Assembly (NCBI RefSeq): GCF_011397635.1
Contig: NC_064764.1
Coordinates: 41,468,955 to 41,532,954 of the forward strand
Length of the DNA stretch: 64,000 nt
From: Epinephelus fuscoguttatus
Lineage: Eukaryota; Chordata; Actinopteri; Perciformes; Serranidae
Direction of reading: 5' to 3'
Each line of letters starts with the position of its first letter. The stretch's first letter is position 1. Made by a program: the position numbers and the translations under genes. The notes below the pieces were generated by a model. It was not told the DNA's origin. It did not search any database and was given only the letters and a program-made list of their open reading frames with translations. This document shows positions 32,301 to 47,300 of this stretch, one piece after another.

Positions 32301-35300
32301 GTGTCTCATAACTGAATTTTTATTCTCTTGTCAACCTCTGAAGACATCCTGTGCAGCGCCAAACGTATGAAGCTCCTGATGCAGCCGCTCACATCCATCA
32401 ACGTCAGGACGGAGGTCCTGCTGCTCACCAAGGTGGAGGTCTGGTGGTACCTGGTGGTCCAACTGGGGCCCAACCTGTCCCCCAACTTTGACCAGGTTAG
32501 ATGCTTTAATTATTAGCCAGTCTGCATCAGCAAAACCAAGACAAAGATCTCACATCATATTCATTATCTGTCGGAATGATTAAAAATATTAAGGAGTTAT
32601 TCACTGTGGGCTCCGAGCTGAGTCTCACATCGTCGCACTGTTGGCTGTGATTGCACCTTTTTGCTGTCCTGGCTTCTTGACTTGTCAAAGCAAAGTAGGG
32701 GCAAATCTTTGGGGGATTTTGAGGAAGGCTGTTGCAAGTGTTAAGTAAAAGATGTGTTTATTTGTTTTGATGGTGCTGCATGAAGCAGACATACTGACAG
32801 TCTCACTGTAAAGTCTCAGCTAAATGGGTCAAAACTGAGTTAAATGTGTGTTCAGGCTTATTATACACATACAGAGTTTGAGTAGTATGAAGGGACGACT
32901 GGATCAATATGTGAAATTAATCAATATTGTTTTTGCTTCATTTCCTCTTTGTTCAAAATCCCTGAGTCTTGCATTTGAGAAGGGTCTGTCTGAACCATTA
33001 TAATTCTGCATCAAGTGAAAAAACGTACCCACCTAGTTGCGCTCTCAGGTCCCAGAGTTTTGCACTGATGGATTTAATGTGATGAAGTACTCGGCGATGA
33101 CTAGTGCCACTGCAAAATAGTGTCAGGAGGGAATTTTTTTTTGTTGGGTCAGGGACATTTGACCTGTTGAGTTAGTACTGACTGTGGTGTACTGCAGGGT
33201 GAAACATATTTGTCTCTCTGCAGGTTTCTGTTCCTCTGCTCCAGTGCACCATCGGCTCCGACGCCTCATCAGTCCCGAGCACCCCCTCCAGAGCGGGCGC
33301 TCAGAATGGTGCTGTCACACCCAGCACACCCAAGACTGGTATGTGTATACATCCACCTCCCTCCACCCAGACACATCATTCCCCTGCAGCATATGACACA
33401 CTCGATCATCTTGAAGGAGACTGTAACGTGTTGGTTTTTTTGTCCTCCTGTTACAGCCACTCCAGGCTTCAACAGCACCGCCAATTCGTCTCGGTTGAGC
33501 CTGAACTCCAGCGTCCAGGTCCCCACCTCCTTCCCCTCCATCCAGCTCCTGGGCCTGGAGATGCTGCTTCACTATTTCCTGGGACCAGAGGTCATCGCCG
33601 CAGCAGCAAAGAACAAACTCGTCCTGAGTCTTGGTGAGAGTCAGAGCTGCACAGCGCCAGCTCATACATGATGCTGTAACAGCCATGTGCACTGACTTGC
33701 TCTGTTTCCCACATGAGCCAGACTCTCTTTTTTTCTTCCCAGAGCCCCTGAACCACCTGCTCCTCTCTGGTGCGTCCTCTTTCACTAAACACGCTGCTGT
33801 GCTGACGTCCAGTATCAGAGATGGATTCATCAACGTCGGCAAAGACGCATCAGGTAAACGTCACAGTTTTACTGGACGGAGCTGATTGAATTTCCAGTTT
33901 TCTAAACAGTTAATGGAATATCCTCTCTTCCTCCTCCTGTCAGTGTTTGGCAGAACGTCAGTCATTGTTGCTCGAGTTGATTGAAGCCAGTGTCATTGCC
34001 AAGAGCTCCACATAAACTGTAGGAGGCCGTTGTTGTGTAAATGCTCAAGAGTTCACAAATATGGAAACAGCTGTTCTTGACAATTATTGACTGAGTCGTA
34101 GAAGAAATGAAAAAATATCATTAGTGGGCTGATTGAAGAGAATCAGTAAGTGGGTTTTACGTGCACATTTGTCAAACCAAAGCAGGCCAGCCAATGACTG
34201 TTAAAAATTTTGCACGACAAAGACATCAGGCAGGGAAAGTATGAGGGATGAGGGGAGATCAGTGCTCGTAGCACCTTGTTGTTGTGTCCAAACCAGTTGT
34301 GTTCAAAGTCTGACTGCTACTGAAACGTCAAAGTATGTTAGTTTCTGTAAAAGACTTCTTTTCATCACTGATGATATGCAAGCCTTGTTCAAACATGTGG
34401 GTACTGACTACTGATCACGTGTCTGTAAATCAGGTTATCTCTGTGTGCTCTCAGATTTCCTGCTTTTACATCTTTAACCTAAAACCTGCCGTCCTGAGTG
34501 CATGAAAACTAATGGTTCAAACTCTTCTTCTCCGACAGATTCTCTTCTGGCCCTCACTTGGACGAATCTTGTCCGGTTTGTCAACTTAACAATAGAGTCT
34601 GGTGAGTACTTGAATCTTAAGTCATCTTGATCACACGTGATATGAGGAGCACAGCCAAAGGAATGCAAATCCATGTTATGCACATGATCCATGTTTATAT
34701 CAAATATTCAGTCAAACATCGGAGTTTTTCTGCTCTCCAGTCACTAACATGCACAGTTGTGGTTACATTTTTATAAGCAGCTGTTGTAGCATCAGACTCC
34801 TCGTTTAAGTTTGCACACACTGTTTGGAAAATATTTGTCGTTAGAAAAGCTGCTGCTCTCTGGGCTGATTTTCTTTGTCAGCATTTTATACTTGAGTCTT
34901 AACACAAAAGTGATCTGTGAATGAGCGACCTCTGCCAGTTTACTGAGTTTATAAAGATGGTTTGAGAATGTGCTGTAGTGCCAGAAGTCCTTATTTAGAA
35001 TTGATTAGATGCTAAAACCTTTCTCATTTGTCTTGTTTATTGTTGTGCCTCGTCAGGGCTTGAAATGCCATATGCAAAGTAGTGAACGTAAAATTTGAGC
35101 TGTGGACACGATTCTCTGAGAAACCCTTCAGATGTTCCTTTGACTGTTTAAAGTTTCACTGTACATTACTGTAGTTTTGTTTGGATCTGGACACAGCTTT
35201 TGCAGAACTGCAGATAAAGAAGGACAAATAACACAAAATGGTGCAGTACAAAAAAAAGTCAGTGCATGTAATTCTAAGAAGATAATCTTTGATTACTTGC

Positions 35301-38300
35301 AAATTCCAGCAATGAAATGAAGGGACAAACAGAGCAATGGCTCCACTGCTTTATGTTTTAATCGATAATGATCTCAGCTGTTATTGTGGCTGCTGCTCAG
35401 CAGTGTGGGGATCTTAAAGTTGTGGTTCCCGCCTCGTAGCTCCACATAGAGCACTCTGATTGGGTCTGGGATCTGTCATTTGAGAGGAGGACCAGTGAGA
35501 CCTCGTCCTTGTCTCCTGCCTGACCCACTCACACTGTCACATCAGTTTAAGTCAGAGCGGTCGGATCCTCGTGGTCTGGACTGCTGTGAAGAGACAAACA
35601 CACTGAGGGGTCCGTCCCCGATGATGACTCTCTTCTATTACATTAACATTTCATTCTCACAGTATAAAAGAGGAGGAATGTGTTTGCATTTGTATTTCTC
35701 TGTATTGATGAGTTTAATCTGTCAGTAGGCAGTAAGAAGGACCGTCAGGGTGGTGAAGTGCTGACGCTGATGCTTCAGGCTCTGCAGAGCATCGTCACCT
35801 CAGAAGCTCTGCCTGCAGACAAAGTTCTGGTAAGACTGAGATCAGAAACCTTCAAGTCTGCCTCATCTTTCATGTCCCTGACTCACTGTATACACTCACT
35901 CAGTAACTACAGAAACAAAAGAAATGAAAAGCAGTACACAGAAAACCCCCCGACAAGTATGAGGTCATGGTGTGTTTAAAAAATCAAGGCAAATTTTCCT
36001 AATGTGACATCTGTCTTGTTGGCTACAGAAACACGAAAGTGTTCAACAGTATTAACAAAAAGACAGTGGGGCAGTTTTTCTGGAGCAAGATCTTTTAGTA
36101 GACCGGTATCATCTTTACTTAGTCCGTCAGGGATTTGTCAAAGATAACATTAAACATTGTACTACTAATAAAACCCAATGTTTTTGGAGATGATAGTTGC
36201 TACTTCCTTTCACAGAGTCTGAATAGAAGACCAAAACCAAAAAAACATGTGAACAGTCGACCATTATTTCTCCACATTCCCTCCAGCATCATGTTCAGAC
36301 TTGTGTTTGGGCATGACGAAAGAGCGAATCAGGTTTTTCCAGCAGAAGTTTGAGACCATTTCTCCATGATGATTTCTTTATTAGTTTACTGTTTCAGTGA
36401 CTCTTGAACAACTTGTCTTGCTGCTTTAAAGCTGGGGTCGACACAATTATGGGGAAGGCAAAAAACAAAACAAAAGAACAGCAAATGCACCCTCTTCCCA
36501 TCAGCTCTCTCTGTCTTAAGCCTCCGGACGACCATGGACATATGCATGCACTTCACACAGTAAGACACTGGTTTATTTAATCTGATTTCATTGTAGAGTT
36601 CCACGCAGCTTATTCACTCAGCCCCTCCTCATCCTGCTCACTCTCTGTTTATCGGACGACATCCGAGACAAGAGTTAGCTGCTAACCACCCCACAGTCCC
36701 TCTTCAGACAGCAGTGGTTGACAGTTGAAGCGGCCTGAATTCGGCCAGTGCAAACCATCCCAGTGCTGGGTGCCATAGCAGACTAATGCCCAGTGGTTGT
36801 ACTGGTTTTAACCTGTGTAACAGCAGCAACAGAAAGTTTGCTCCCTGCTTTCCTCCTGGCGAGGTGGTCTGTAGCAGTGGGGAGTGAGTCGGAGGACACA
36901 CTCTGATTCGAGGCTCTAGCTAACGTTTACTACAGTTGGCAGCCTTTGGCTCCAGTTAGCAGAATGCTAAACTGTTAGCAACATTTTCCCTCCATCTCTG
37001 AAACATTTTGCTGATGTTGATGAGCGTTTCACTTCGTTTATTGTCAGACTCTGTTTTTGATCAGTCCATCTTCCATTTTCGTGTTGCTCTGCAGTGTAGG
37101 CAGTTGTTGCCAATACTGAACAGCAACCTTCTCTGCAGGATTCTCCTCCGATGAATCAGGCTTTCACCAAAGACACATGCACGCCCATCTGCATTTGTAG
37201 ACCAGCCAATAGGAACGCAGGCTCTCTGAAATGACCTGTGATTGTCTGAAGTCTCCCAACGTTGGCTAGATTTTCTAAAGCCTGAAAACAGAGCCAGGAG
37301 GAGCAGCGTTTTCTCTCAGACCTGTTAAATTACAATATGCTCAAAGTTTATGATGGAGCTTTTGCCCAGTGACACCAAAATGAAACTGCCTACCCCGGCT
37401 TTAAACCAAAAATTTGAATATCTTTGAATTGTATTGTTCTGTTGCTGTTTAATAGAAGTTGTTGAAATGTTTAAAACCCAAATATCTCTGCTCCCCCTGA
37501 CTGTTAAATCCTCTCCCTCAGATTCTGTTCGAGGCCACAGTGAAAGGTATTCCTCAGAGAGTTCTCGGCTCGGCCTCCTATCAAGTGGGGAAGATGGATG
37601 TGCTGAATGTGAGTGCGTCTCTCTCCACCGTCAGACACATATTCATATTCAGTTTTTTATGGAAATGCTTATAAAGAGGACGCTTTGTGTTTCCTTCCTC
37701 AGGGAACGCCGGCTCTGTTCCTCATCCTCCTGCTCTACAACAGCAGCATGCTGGCAGCGTACATAGAGGACGAGAGGTGAGTCTGATGTTTATTCATTTA
37801 TTCATGTGAGATTTAATCTGAGCTCACAGCTGGAGTTTGTAAGAGAAGAGGGGAAATCTATTCTCACATGGGTCATGATTCCCTCTTGAGCCTGAACATT
37901 CCTTATGATTGAACCACGGGATGGTGAAACGTAACGGTTGTCAACATGTGCACGGTGTTTAAGTTCTGAGCGAGTCTACGATGACTGAGCGTGAGCGACC
38001 ACAGATGGATCCAATCCAACCGGGCACCCCCTGGTTTAACAGCGTATGGAAGCAATTCGGCCTTTATGAAACTGAGGAGAGATGAGAGATGGACGAGTGC
38101 TGCACTGTACGAACTAATATATTTTTGGGAACATAGACATTAGACGCCATATTTCACATTTCCAGCCACTGTTGGAAAACAGCTGGTTGAAGTTGCTGCT
38201 CCGTCACACTTCAGTTTGTTTTCTTGTTCCTTCTTTGCAGCACTGGGAAATATCTTCCAGTTGACACATCTCTTTATTTTGTTTTAATAAAAGACAATGG

Positions 38301-41300
38301 AAGTAAATAAATCTGCTTCTTGGTGAGAAATAAATATATCATAGAAATGAAAAATTTTGATGCACCAAGATGTGTTCATAGTGGCATCGCAGCCGTCTGA
38401 GTCAGAATCATGAGGTGTGTGTGGATCAGAGCATGTGAGCAGAGCGGGTGAAAATTTTCGCTCCTCGCTCGCAGACCTGTCACTTTGCGCCGTTCGTCCG
38501 CTCTGCTGGGTTGTGCGCATTCTTCGCTCCGCTCCACTCGCTCACCACTCCGCTAAAAAAAACTGCGTCGTACTACCCTAACCTGTAATCTTCTATTCAC
38601 AAATAAAACATGAGCTTGGTAGATTCTCCGGGGAAGCCCTCTCCCCGCAGTTAGGGGCCGTTCTCCACGTTACCGCTGTCGGCAGGGTGAAAATAAGTCA
38701 AAGTGTGGAGGAGATGGACCGGGTTAAGCGGACAACCTCCGGGGAAGCCCTCTCGCCTCTCCCCGCAGTTAGGGACTGTTCTGCAAGGTACTGCTGCTTC
38801 TCTTCTCAGTTTCTTTTCTGAAGTACACAGTAAACTCCGTAGTTTTGAAAGAAAATAGTGTGGGTGTGCGCAGGTGCAAAGATGCCTTCTGGGTGGGGCA
38901 TGAGCGACCGGCGCAAAATTGGATATGGCTCCGCTCCACCTTTTTTTTAAAAAAAAAAAAAAAAAAAATAGCTGCTCCTCGCTCAACACAAAATCCTTCC
39001 GCTCCCCGCTCCGCTCACATACTGTGGTGTGGATGGATTATTGAATGGGCCGACCAGGCACAAGCCCTGGTGTTTGGTGCCCCCCTGACCTTCACCTGCA
39101 AAATGTTACTCAAATTAACACATAGCAAGATCAAAATGCACAAAACTACAAAGAGACACAAAATGACCTCAAAGAGACACTTGACCCCTAAAGTAAGACA
39201 TAGGACCAAGAAAACATGTAAAACAATTACAAAAAAGAAGCACAACTACCATAAAGTCTGTGTAGTGCTCCTGTGCAGGACTGGTGGTAGGGCCTTTTGC
39301 ATGTCTTTGCCCATTGTCACGTAGTCTGCCCATGTATGTTAGGGCTGCTCGATTATGGAAAAAAATCATAATCAGGAGTTTGGCCCCCGATATGTGCGCG
39401 CACACACAGACCAACCTCTCTCGCTCTCCCTCTGCCATTTTCTGCACACTGTTTTTGAAATCTTCCTTGATCACCTGCCCCTGCATTATTCGTAGTTCAC
39501 CTACTTGACTGGCTCGTGGAGTGAAGAGAAGAGAGGAGGGGGTGGTACTGCGCATGCACGGCTTCCGTAGAAGACGAAATAACATCTCCGGGTGTCCGTG
39601 ACCAAAATTCGTTTACCCTCGATTTCATTAATTTTGAAATCGTTTGACCTCAAAATCGTAATTGCAATCACCAGACGATTAATTGCAGAGCCTGAATGCA
39701 TGTAGAGATTCCCACCTCCGGTAGTTTAGTTTGGTTTCTCCAGACCAAAGCAAAAAGATCTGTTGTTGCATTTTAGTTTTAGTTTGTAGTCTGTAAACAG
39801 CTGCCATTAAACAGTTTTGGTAAATGTCATTCTGCATCATCACTGCTACAGACCTTCAGTCCACTGACAGAGAGCGAGTCATGTTCAGTGCACCTGAAAC
39901 GATTACACACACTTCTGATTTTAGATGCACAGTAACACATGGTCCATTAATAACTCCATTACACTCCAGTGTGATTAATATTTATGATTAAATGTCAAGT
40001 TGTTACAATCTTGGACTCAAGTTTACCACAGTTACAGGAAAACCACCCATGAACAGTGTTTTAATGTGTTAGTGACAGTTTCCCAAACACGATCAGTTTT
40101 TCACTTCATGATCAAACTGCATGTCTGAAGCTGGTTCTCATCATAATTTAGTGTCGTTGTCCTGATAGTCATATATTCAACAGTATTTAACCAGTGAGCT
40201 GCTGTTCGTCAGAATAACTGATAATCGTTGCACAGCACTGTTACATCATTCAACCTGTGGAGAGTAGTGTTGTCATGGATTATTGTTTGGTGTCCTCTGG
40301 TGGTGTAACTGTAAACTACAGGATGAGTTTGACTAAAAGGAATACTTCACCCCCTTAAATAGTCATTTGTGTATCAGTTACTCACCTGTGTTAGGTTTAA
40401 TTTGAAACTAAAGAACCTGCATGTCTTCACAGTGAACGAAGAATCCAAAAACATCTTAAAGCTGTATAAAATATTTTTTGTGTTTATGGCGTTCTGCGGC
40501 TTCATGAATATGTTTCATGTTCTGACTTGATGTCTTTCCATCTGCAGGTTTTTTCAGTGCCTTCAGACGCTGGTGAGCTGCGGTCTGTCGGGCCCCACTT
40601 CCCCTCTGGCATTTGGGGAGGCGGTGCTGGGCGCCATCGGACGCAGTGCTGCGTCTGTGCAGAACAAGGAGCAGCTGTGGAGGATGTGGAGCGTGGTGGT
40701 CAGCTCGCTCACTGACATCATCACACAGGTAGGCAGAGACCTGGGGGGAGTTGTTGAACATGAGTCTGAGTTTCGAATTTTGTCTAACTCAAGCTGATCA
40801 ACTTTGGTGTCATGATCAGTCGATATTTTGTATTGATTCATGAGGGCGAAATGAACCTTCAGCAGTAATTGATATCTGAGTTATGAAGAGAAATTTGAGG
40901 TGACGAGGGCCGCCTGGCATCGGGAGTTTGGAGGGAGTACAGGGGATAAAATTGCCCCCAAAAAAACAGTTGGGGGGAAAAAACCACCAAAACACTCGAC
41001 CCTGCTGTGAATCTGCAGCAGATTGAGTGTACCACAAAACATTGGAGTAGCTGCTTCCTGCAGGGTGATGCGTTTCCTCTGACAGCCTTGTAACGTGAGC
41101 GTGCCAGCAGAGCACTACATTAACTCAACATTTTCAATCACTTCTTTTTACAGTCGAACGAGGTCAACCAAGGAGACGCTCTGGAGCACAACTTCAGCGC
41201 CATGCACTCTGCACTGATGTTCCCCGTCACACACCTGCTACATGGCGCACCGCTACAGCAGGTCTGTTGATCATTACACTGTCAACCTCTGTTGGTTTGT

Positions 41301-44300
41301 CCAGAATCCTGTTTTCACTTTAACCAACGGGCCTGATTGAGACCGCTGTGCTGCTTTGTTCAGGCGGCCCAGAAGTCGATGCTGTCTTCATGGTCGAAGC
41401 TGTACAAAGTGTTCGCCCGCTGCTCTGCGCTGGTGGTCACAGCTGAGGAGAACATCTGCTGCGAGGAGCTCTGTGCAAAGATGACAGCAGCAGTAGAGAA
41501 AGATGCTCTGATGGTGAGTGGAAGACAGAAAAACTGCTGTCACGGTGAAGCAACTGTGAGCACAGTGATATTATTTCTGTAGTTTATTTAACCAGAAAAA
41601 ACTCTTAAGATTAAAAATCTGTAAAAATAGTTGTAATAATATATTAATGAAATGCTTCTGTGATATAAAATGACACTGCAATAATAGATTTTGGCAATTT
41701 GACGAATCTCCCGCCCCTGGTTGCTTTTTAAAACTGGTAAACGTGTATGTTTTAAATGTTTTGAAAACCTGCTTTAAGATATCGGTGCTGTCTGATCCTT
41801 CAGGTTCCTTCGACATTAAATGCAGTTGCCAGTATCCTCCAGGTCGTGGTGGAGTGTGTGGACTTCTCCCCGTACACGCCTCACTTTCAGCAGAAGCTCA
41901 AGTGTAAGAAGTAAAGCTGACCTCATCAGTCCTCATATTTAGATTAAATGGAGACTTTAATCTTGTTACCCTTCTGTTTCCTCCAGCTCCTCACACTCCA
42001 GTAAACTGGATGAAAAAGAGGAACAAGGTCCTGGGGAATCTGTCCACCTTCCAGTCCCTGCTGGTCCAATGTCTGGAGGTTTATCTGGAGGCGCCGGAGG
42101 CCTCGTCTGAAGCCACAGGACTCGCCCTGGTCTCCATCCTGTCTGCTCTCTTCTCCAATCTCGTTCTCGCCAACACTGTCAAGGAAGCTCTGACGTCTCT
42201 GATCCAACCTCTCACCCTCTTCTACAAACAAGCAGCCAGCGAAACGTCAAAATTCTCCTCACAGCTCCTGGGAAAGGTGGGATTCATGTCAGATGGATGC
42301 ACGGTTTTTTTAAGCATTTTTACCTTGAAGCATTTTAAACCTTTTTCCCTTTTGTTCTCCTGCAGTTGGAGAAACTTCTCAGTGATGTTCTCGGCTGCCT
42401 GCAGACCCGCTCCACTCTGGTGTACGACGACGAGCTGCTGGCTCTGCTTTCTCCTCTGCTCTGTGTGTTGTTTCCTCACAAGAGCAAGCACCTCCGCACC
42501 TCCGTCACCCAGTTCTGGAACTCCACCTTTGCCAACTCAGTCAGCCTCACTTACCCCGAAGAGATCAGGTGAAAATGTCCAGCTTATATTGTTGTCAGGT
42601 TTTCTGCAGGTGTGGCTCAGTGTTTGTCTCTAAGATCATGCTAACATACGGCTGTAGTGGAATGCAACAAAGAGAAAAGATTTTATTTTATGACAGACCA
42701 AATAAAGAGGAAATTACAGCAGTCTCATAGTTGCCATTTCCTTTCCACAGACCAATACTGAGCCAAGTGAAACTTAACACCCCGATCATCCTTCCTAGCT
42801 TCGAGGCTGTCAGTGTTCCTGATGAGCTCAGTGGACAATACTCAGTGAGTAGCTGTTACCTGTTCAGTGTCGTGGTCTGAGCTACATTCACTGCTCTCTC
42901 TGTTCTTATTATCTGTGGCTGATGCTGTTTGTGTCTTCAGAGTGACAGTTCCCAGTTGGAGACGAATCTCAGTGGGATGCCGGTGTCATCTGTGGGGAAG
43001 AGGGACTCTCTGCTGGGAAAAGCTGCTGAGCTGAAGGACAGGAGCTCCACCAAGACGTCCAAACCAGTTGCTGTAAGTTTCGACTTGGACCAGACCAGGT
43101 TTCATGAGGGACATGTCATTATTATTGTATGTACTAAATATCTGTCTGGGTCTGGCGTAGCAACAGAAAGTTTGCTTTCACTCAACTCTGCAGCAGCTGC
43201 TCCTCTAATCCATCGATCCGATCAGCTCTTATTGATCTGACCACAGATGATTGTAAGGAAGTCTTGAGTGTTACGTGCAACTGCTAAGGGGAAAAGTAGA
43301 AGTCATGACAAGTTCAGCCTGTGTTGCATTCACGGACCCACAAAAACCTCAAATCAGAGATGGACACAGAATGATCACAAAGGGACACACAAACACTAGA
43401 AAAAAGGACAAAGTCTGCTGATCTGCCCCCTCGTCCTTTGTCAGCTAATGCCACACATAGAACCAGTGTCTGACCTTTTTCTGTCGGCACTCTTCATTTG
43501 TTGACAGGTCTGACAATGATTTTCTTTTCCAGTTTCTTTGCCACCGGCAACATGAATGTCTTTAAGATGGAGTTCTATAAAAGATGTTTACCTTGTTTAT
43601 GTAATGTTTAGGTAACATGGGAAATCTGCCATTCTCCAAATGAAGAAAATGTTTTGTAACTATGCAAAGGCAGTTACTGCTTGTTCTACTAGTCTGTTTT
43701 TCTTTGTTTCTAATTGCTCATCATCTGGCCACTGGTTTCCATTGTGTTCCCATAAACAGACAAAGCTGGACTTCGGCTCTCCAAAGCCTCCTCGCAGAGA
43801 AGTTTTGGAGGAAGAAGCCTCCATCGACTTTGTCTTCATTCCTCCTGAGACGAAGGAGCGCGTTCTGACGGAGCACCAGAAGGAGGTGAAGAGGACTAAA
43901 AGGTCAGATTTGGCTTTTTGACTGTTTGTCTGTCAGAAAACACATTAATAAAGTGTCCATGCTGACTTGTGTAGAGCTAATGTTGTCTTTGGCACACAGG
44001 GTGGACATCCCCGCCATGTACAACAACCTTGATGCTTCTCTGGATACGACAGTTTTCACCCAGTACACACAGAGCCAAGAAGACTCTCAGTAAGTTATGA
44101 GCTCCCAGAATCAAGATAAATCCCCACTCTCTCATTTAAAAACGCAGCGTCTACATTACAAACCTGTTTTTTCCCCACAGAGACAACGTGGCAACCCAAC
44201 AAGCTGACAAGGTCACCACAGAGGCTCCTGAAAAGGTAATAAAACACACATCCACATCACGGGTGAAAAACAAAATCAACACTGGCAGGAGAGACTCTGC

Positions 44301-47300
44301 TGGGAGCTGCTTCTGTCCTGTTTTTATTCTGATGGGACAAAAACTCCTTCTACATTGTTAGTGGCAGAGACCACGTGTTTCAGTCATAAATTCATTAATG
44401 GTACAGAAATCATTTGGAGCATGAATTGTGGCAGAGACAGGATTGTGCACCGGTTTGCACACTCCAAAGGACCTTTTGGGATGAAGTCATGCTTGATATG
44501 CTTTATCAAACACACGCTAACTCGTATGACACCTAGCAATATCCAGAAGAGAGGTGGCAGCAGGCAAAGCGTGGTTATGACAAATCTTTTTCTTGCCAGC
44601 TACGCCCCTCTAACTCTTCGTGGGGGATCCTGAGGAGTTCCAAGCCACATGTGTAATCTCTCCAGTATGTTCTGGGTCTGAACCAAAGTGTCCTTACAGT
44701 TGGACGTGACCAGTATACCTCCCCATGAGACATCCAGGAGGCATTCTGATGTCATTGAGGGGGGTGTTTGTTGTGTTACACAACTTTTTAATCAGTTACG
44801 GTAACTCTCACAGTGCATGGGGGGAAAAAAAACAATAAATGATCAACATGAACATGTTTAATGGAGGTTGGATACAGTTTAAATACTCAGGACTTAATAG
44901 CCCTGTCTCTCCAGGCCCTCTGTAGGACACAGTTACAGTTTATAATACAAAAGCCAAAAAGCACCAATTGCGTAAATGTAAACACAGTTATGAACATGAA
45001 TAACTAATACCAAAAAAGAAACTGAACTTACTGCATAAAACCAGAATGTTAGGGTGTGGTTTCATGATACTGTTATTATTTAACAAGGATAAAAAAGAAA
45101 CAAAAAGGGGGACACAAGGGGACCTAAATTCACCTTAAACAAATGAAGAACATACAGGTGTAATACATACCATCCAACTTTCCTGTCATTTCAAAAACTA
45201 CTCTTGTTGCAGTCTAATAGAAAAACTAATCCTTTCCATCTGAAAGATATCACATATATATATATATATATATAAAAACCAATCCAGTTATCAACTGTAG
45301 GTGTTGCTGGTTTTAGCCACCTTCTGATAGCTGCACTTAGGATCCAAAATAAATGTCTCTCATGAGAGGTAACATTGTCCAAAGGCAGGGTGCCCAAATA
45401 TAGGGTCTCTTGTTTAAATCTATACTGTTGGCAAAACTGTATGAAGCTCCTGCCAGAAGGGAATTAATGATGGGCAAAGCCAGAATCTGTGATAAAGACC
45501 AGCACTGAAGAACTCAGTCAGTACGTTTACATGGACAGTTTAATTCCACTTTTAATCGGAATGAAAGGCCATTCCGATTAAAAGTGGTCATGTAAACGGA
45601 TCAATCAATCATTCCGATTGAAAATTAAATCGGATTAAAGGGGATGATTTATTCTGTTTGTCATTCTGAATGAAAGAATTTTGTGTGCATGTGTACACTC
45701 ATTCCTCTTTAAGTTCATTCCGGTCTTTCCACTCATGCTCGTTTCCTTGCCCTTCTGGCACAATGACGTATATAGCGCGCATAGCAACAGGCTGAGATAG
45801 AGCAGTCGGACTCGTTGCACTGACCGGTTTCCATTCACCACAGCACGGTCTTCTACCTCCCTTCTCCTGCTCAACAGACGAAGCATTAGCAGAACAAGGT
45901 TGTTGTCGTACTGCTGCTTCAAGAATATAAGCAAAACACGCCCGAAAAAGACACTAAGAACGGCGTCGTCAAGCATCTTGTTATCCGGAGCGAGGACTAC
46001 AGTGTTTTCTTCCGGTAAACGTAAACACGTAACATCCACCCCGCCCCCTATCCAATCAGAAACCTTCCCTGCCCCAAACCTTGTGCGGACCCAAATAAAG
46101 GCGATTGAACTGATCTCCGTGTAAACCCTCATTCAGAATGAGTATTTCTCATGTAAACTACCTGGAAAGACTTTAATTCCGAATGATTTCATTCAGATTT
46201 ATGTCATTCTGAGTGAGAAGCCACCCATTGTCTCCTGCAGTTTGAACCTTTGAGATAGTGACTCTTGAACTGCAGTAATGAAGAACCTGATAAGGGTTTT
46301 TTTTTTTTTTTTTCATCAAAACTCAAAGATGCTGAACTGTTATACCTTGGTTTAAGCCAAGGTAGTTACATTTTGGTAGTTGCAAATACCTATAAAGTCT
46401 TAAGATGGTTTTTTGATTTGAGTCCTCACATGAGGACATCTTGACCAATTTTACTAATAGTAACAAGATAAGACGCTGTTGAAAGTAGTGAAAGTACTCT
46501 TTTGAAGACACTGGGACTTTATTGTCTCGTTTAAGGACATTTAGGACTTGATTATTGTGGACAGTGTTTCATTTTTTATACTTATAATGTCCTACTGATC
46601 CCAAATAGCTAGGAGGAATTAGAAATGCAAATCAAACAAAAGTTCAAGTCTCAGGAGGATGTTTAAAAGTAGATGTTGTTTCTACTTTCAACCTGAAATA
46701 TGGGCTTTTCGTTTGGGTATGTACCTCTTCCACAGCCTCTTATTACATTTTATACATGTCCAAAGAATGGCCCTTAAACATGAGTAATACCAGCATATCC
46801 CAAGTCTTTACCAGAAAATAGAACATTTGCAGTAAGGCCTAATTGGGATTATCCAAACCAGATTTTCTGTTTATGTAACCTGTGTCAAATTCTCAATATT
46901 TGGACAACCAGTGAAATATTAGTGTGCATGTAGTCAATGGCGTATGAGCACATTATCTTTATGGTGTGCTCTTTCCCACACAGATTTGAAATTAGGTTAT
47001 ACTCTGCAAACAATGCATGTTAACACCTTAAAGCATCAGTTTTTGCCCTGATCTGACATCTTTCTGTACATCTTTGCAGACAGATTTAGTCACTTTTATT
47101 TGTTTTCCCTCAGGTTCCTCAGGAAGATGTGGAAAAAGAGAGAGACTCTGAAGTTCTAACAAAAGACACTCAAGACTATGCCAGCCCAAAAACAGTAGAG
47201 AACATTCCAGAAAACCAGGAGCAGGAAAAGGTGATCCCTGAGTCAGCAGACGTTTCGATGGAGGATGATGTCAAGAGTGACAATAGATCAGAAGACTTGG

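Larger units (their letters stand above)
37777..40547 (+). other. RIF1 intron with several repeats
   Basis: At 2.8 kb this is one of the two longest introns within the coding part. Apart from the elements listed separately, 40300-40500 contains aaaggaatacttcaccccct and atgtcttcacagtgaacgaa, motifs of another non-autonomous DNA element. Confidence 0.45.
44236..47113 (+). other. RIF1 intron before the large exon
   Basis: A 2.9-kb intron filled mainly with L1-like and MITE DNA listed separately. The acceptor tgttttccctcag at 47113 is strong. Confidence 0.6.
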
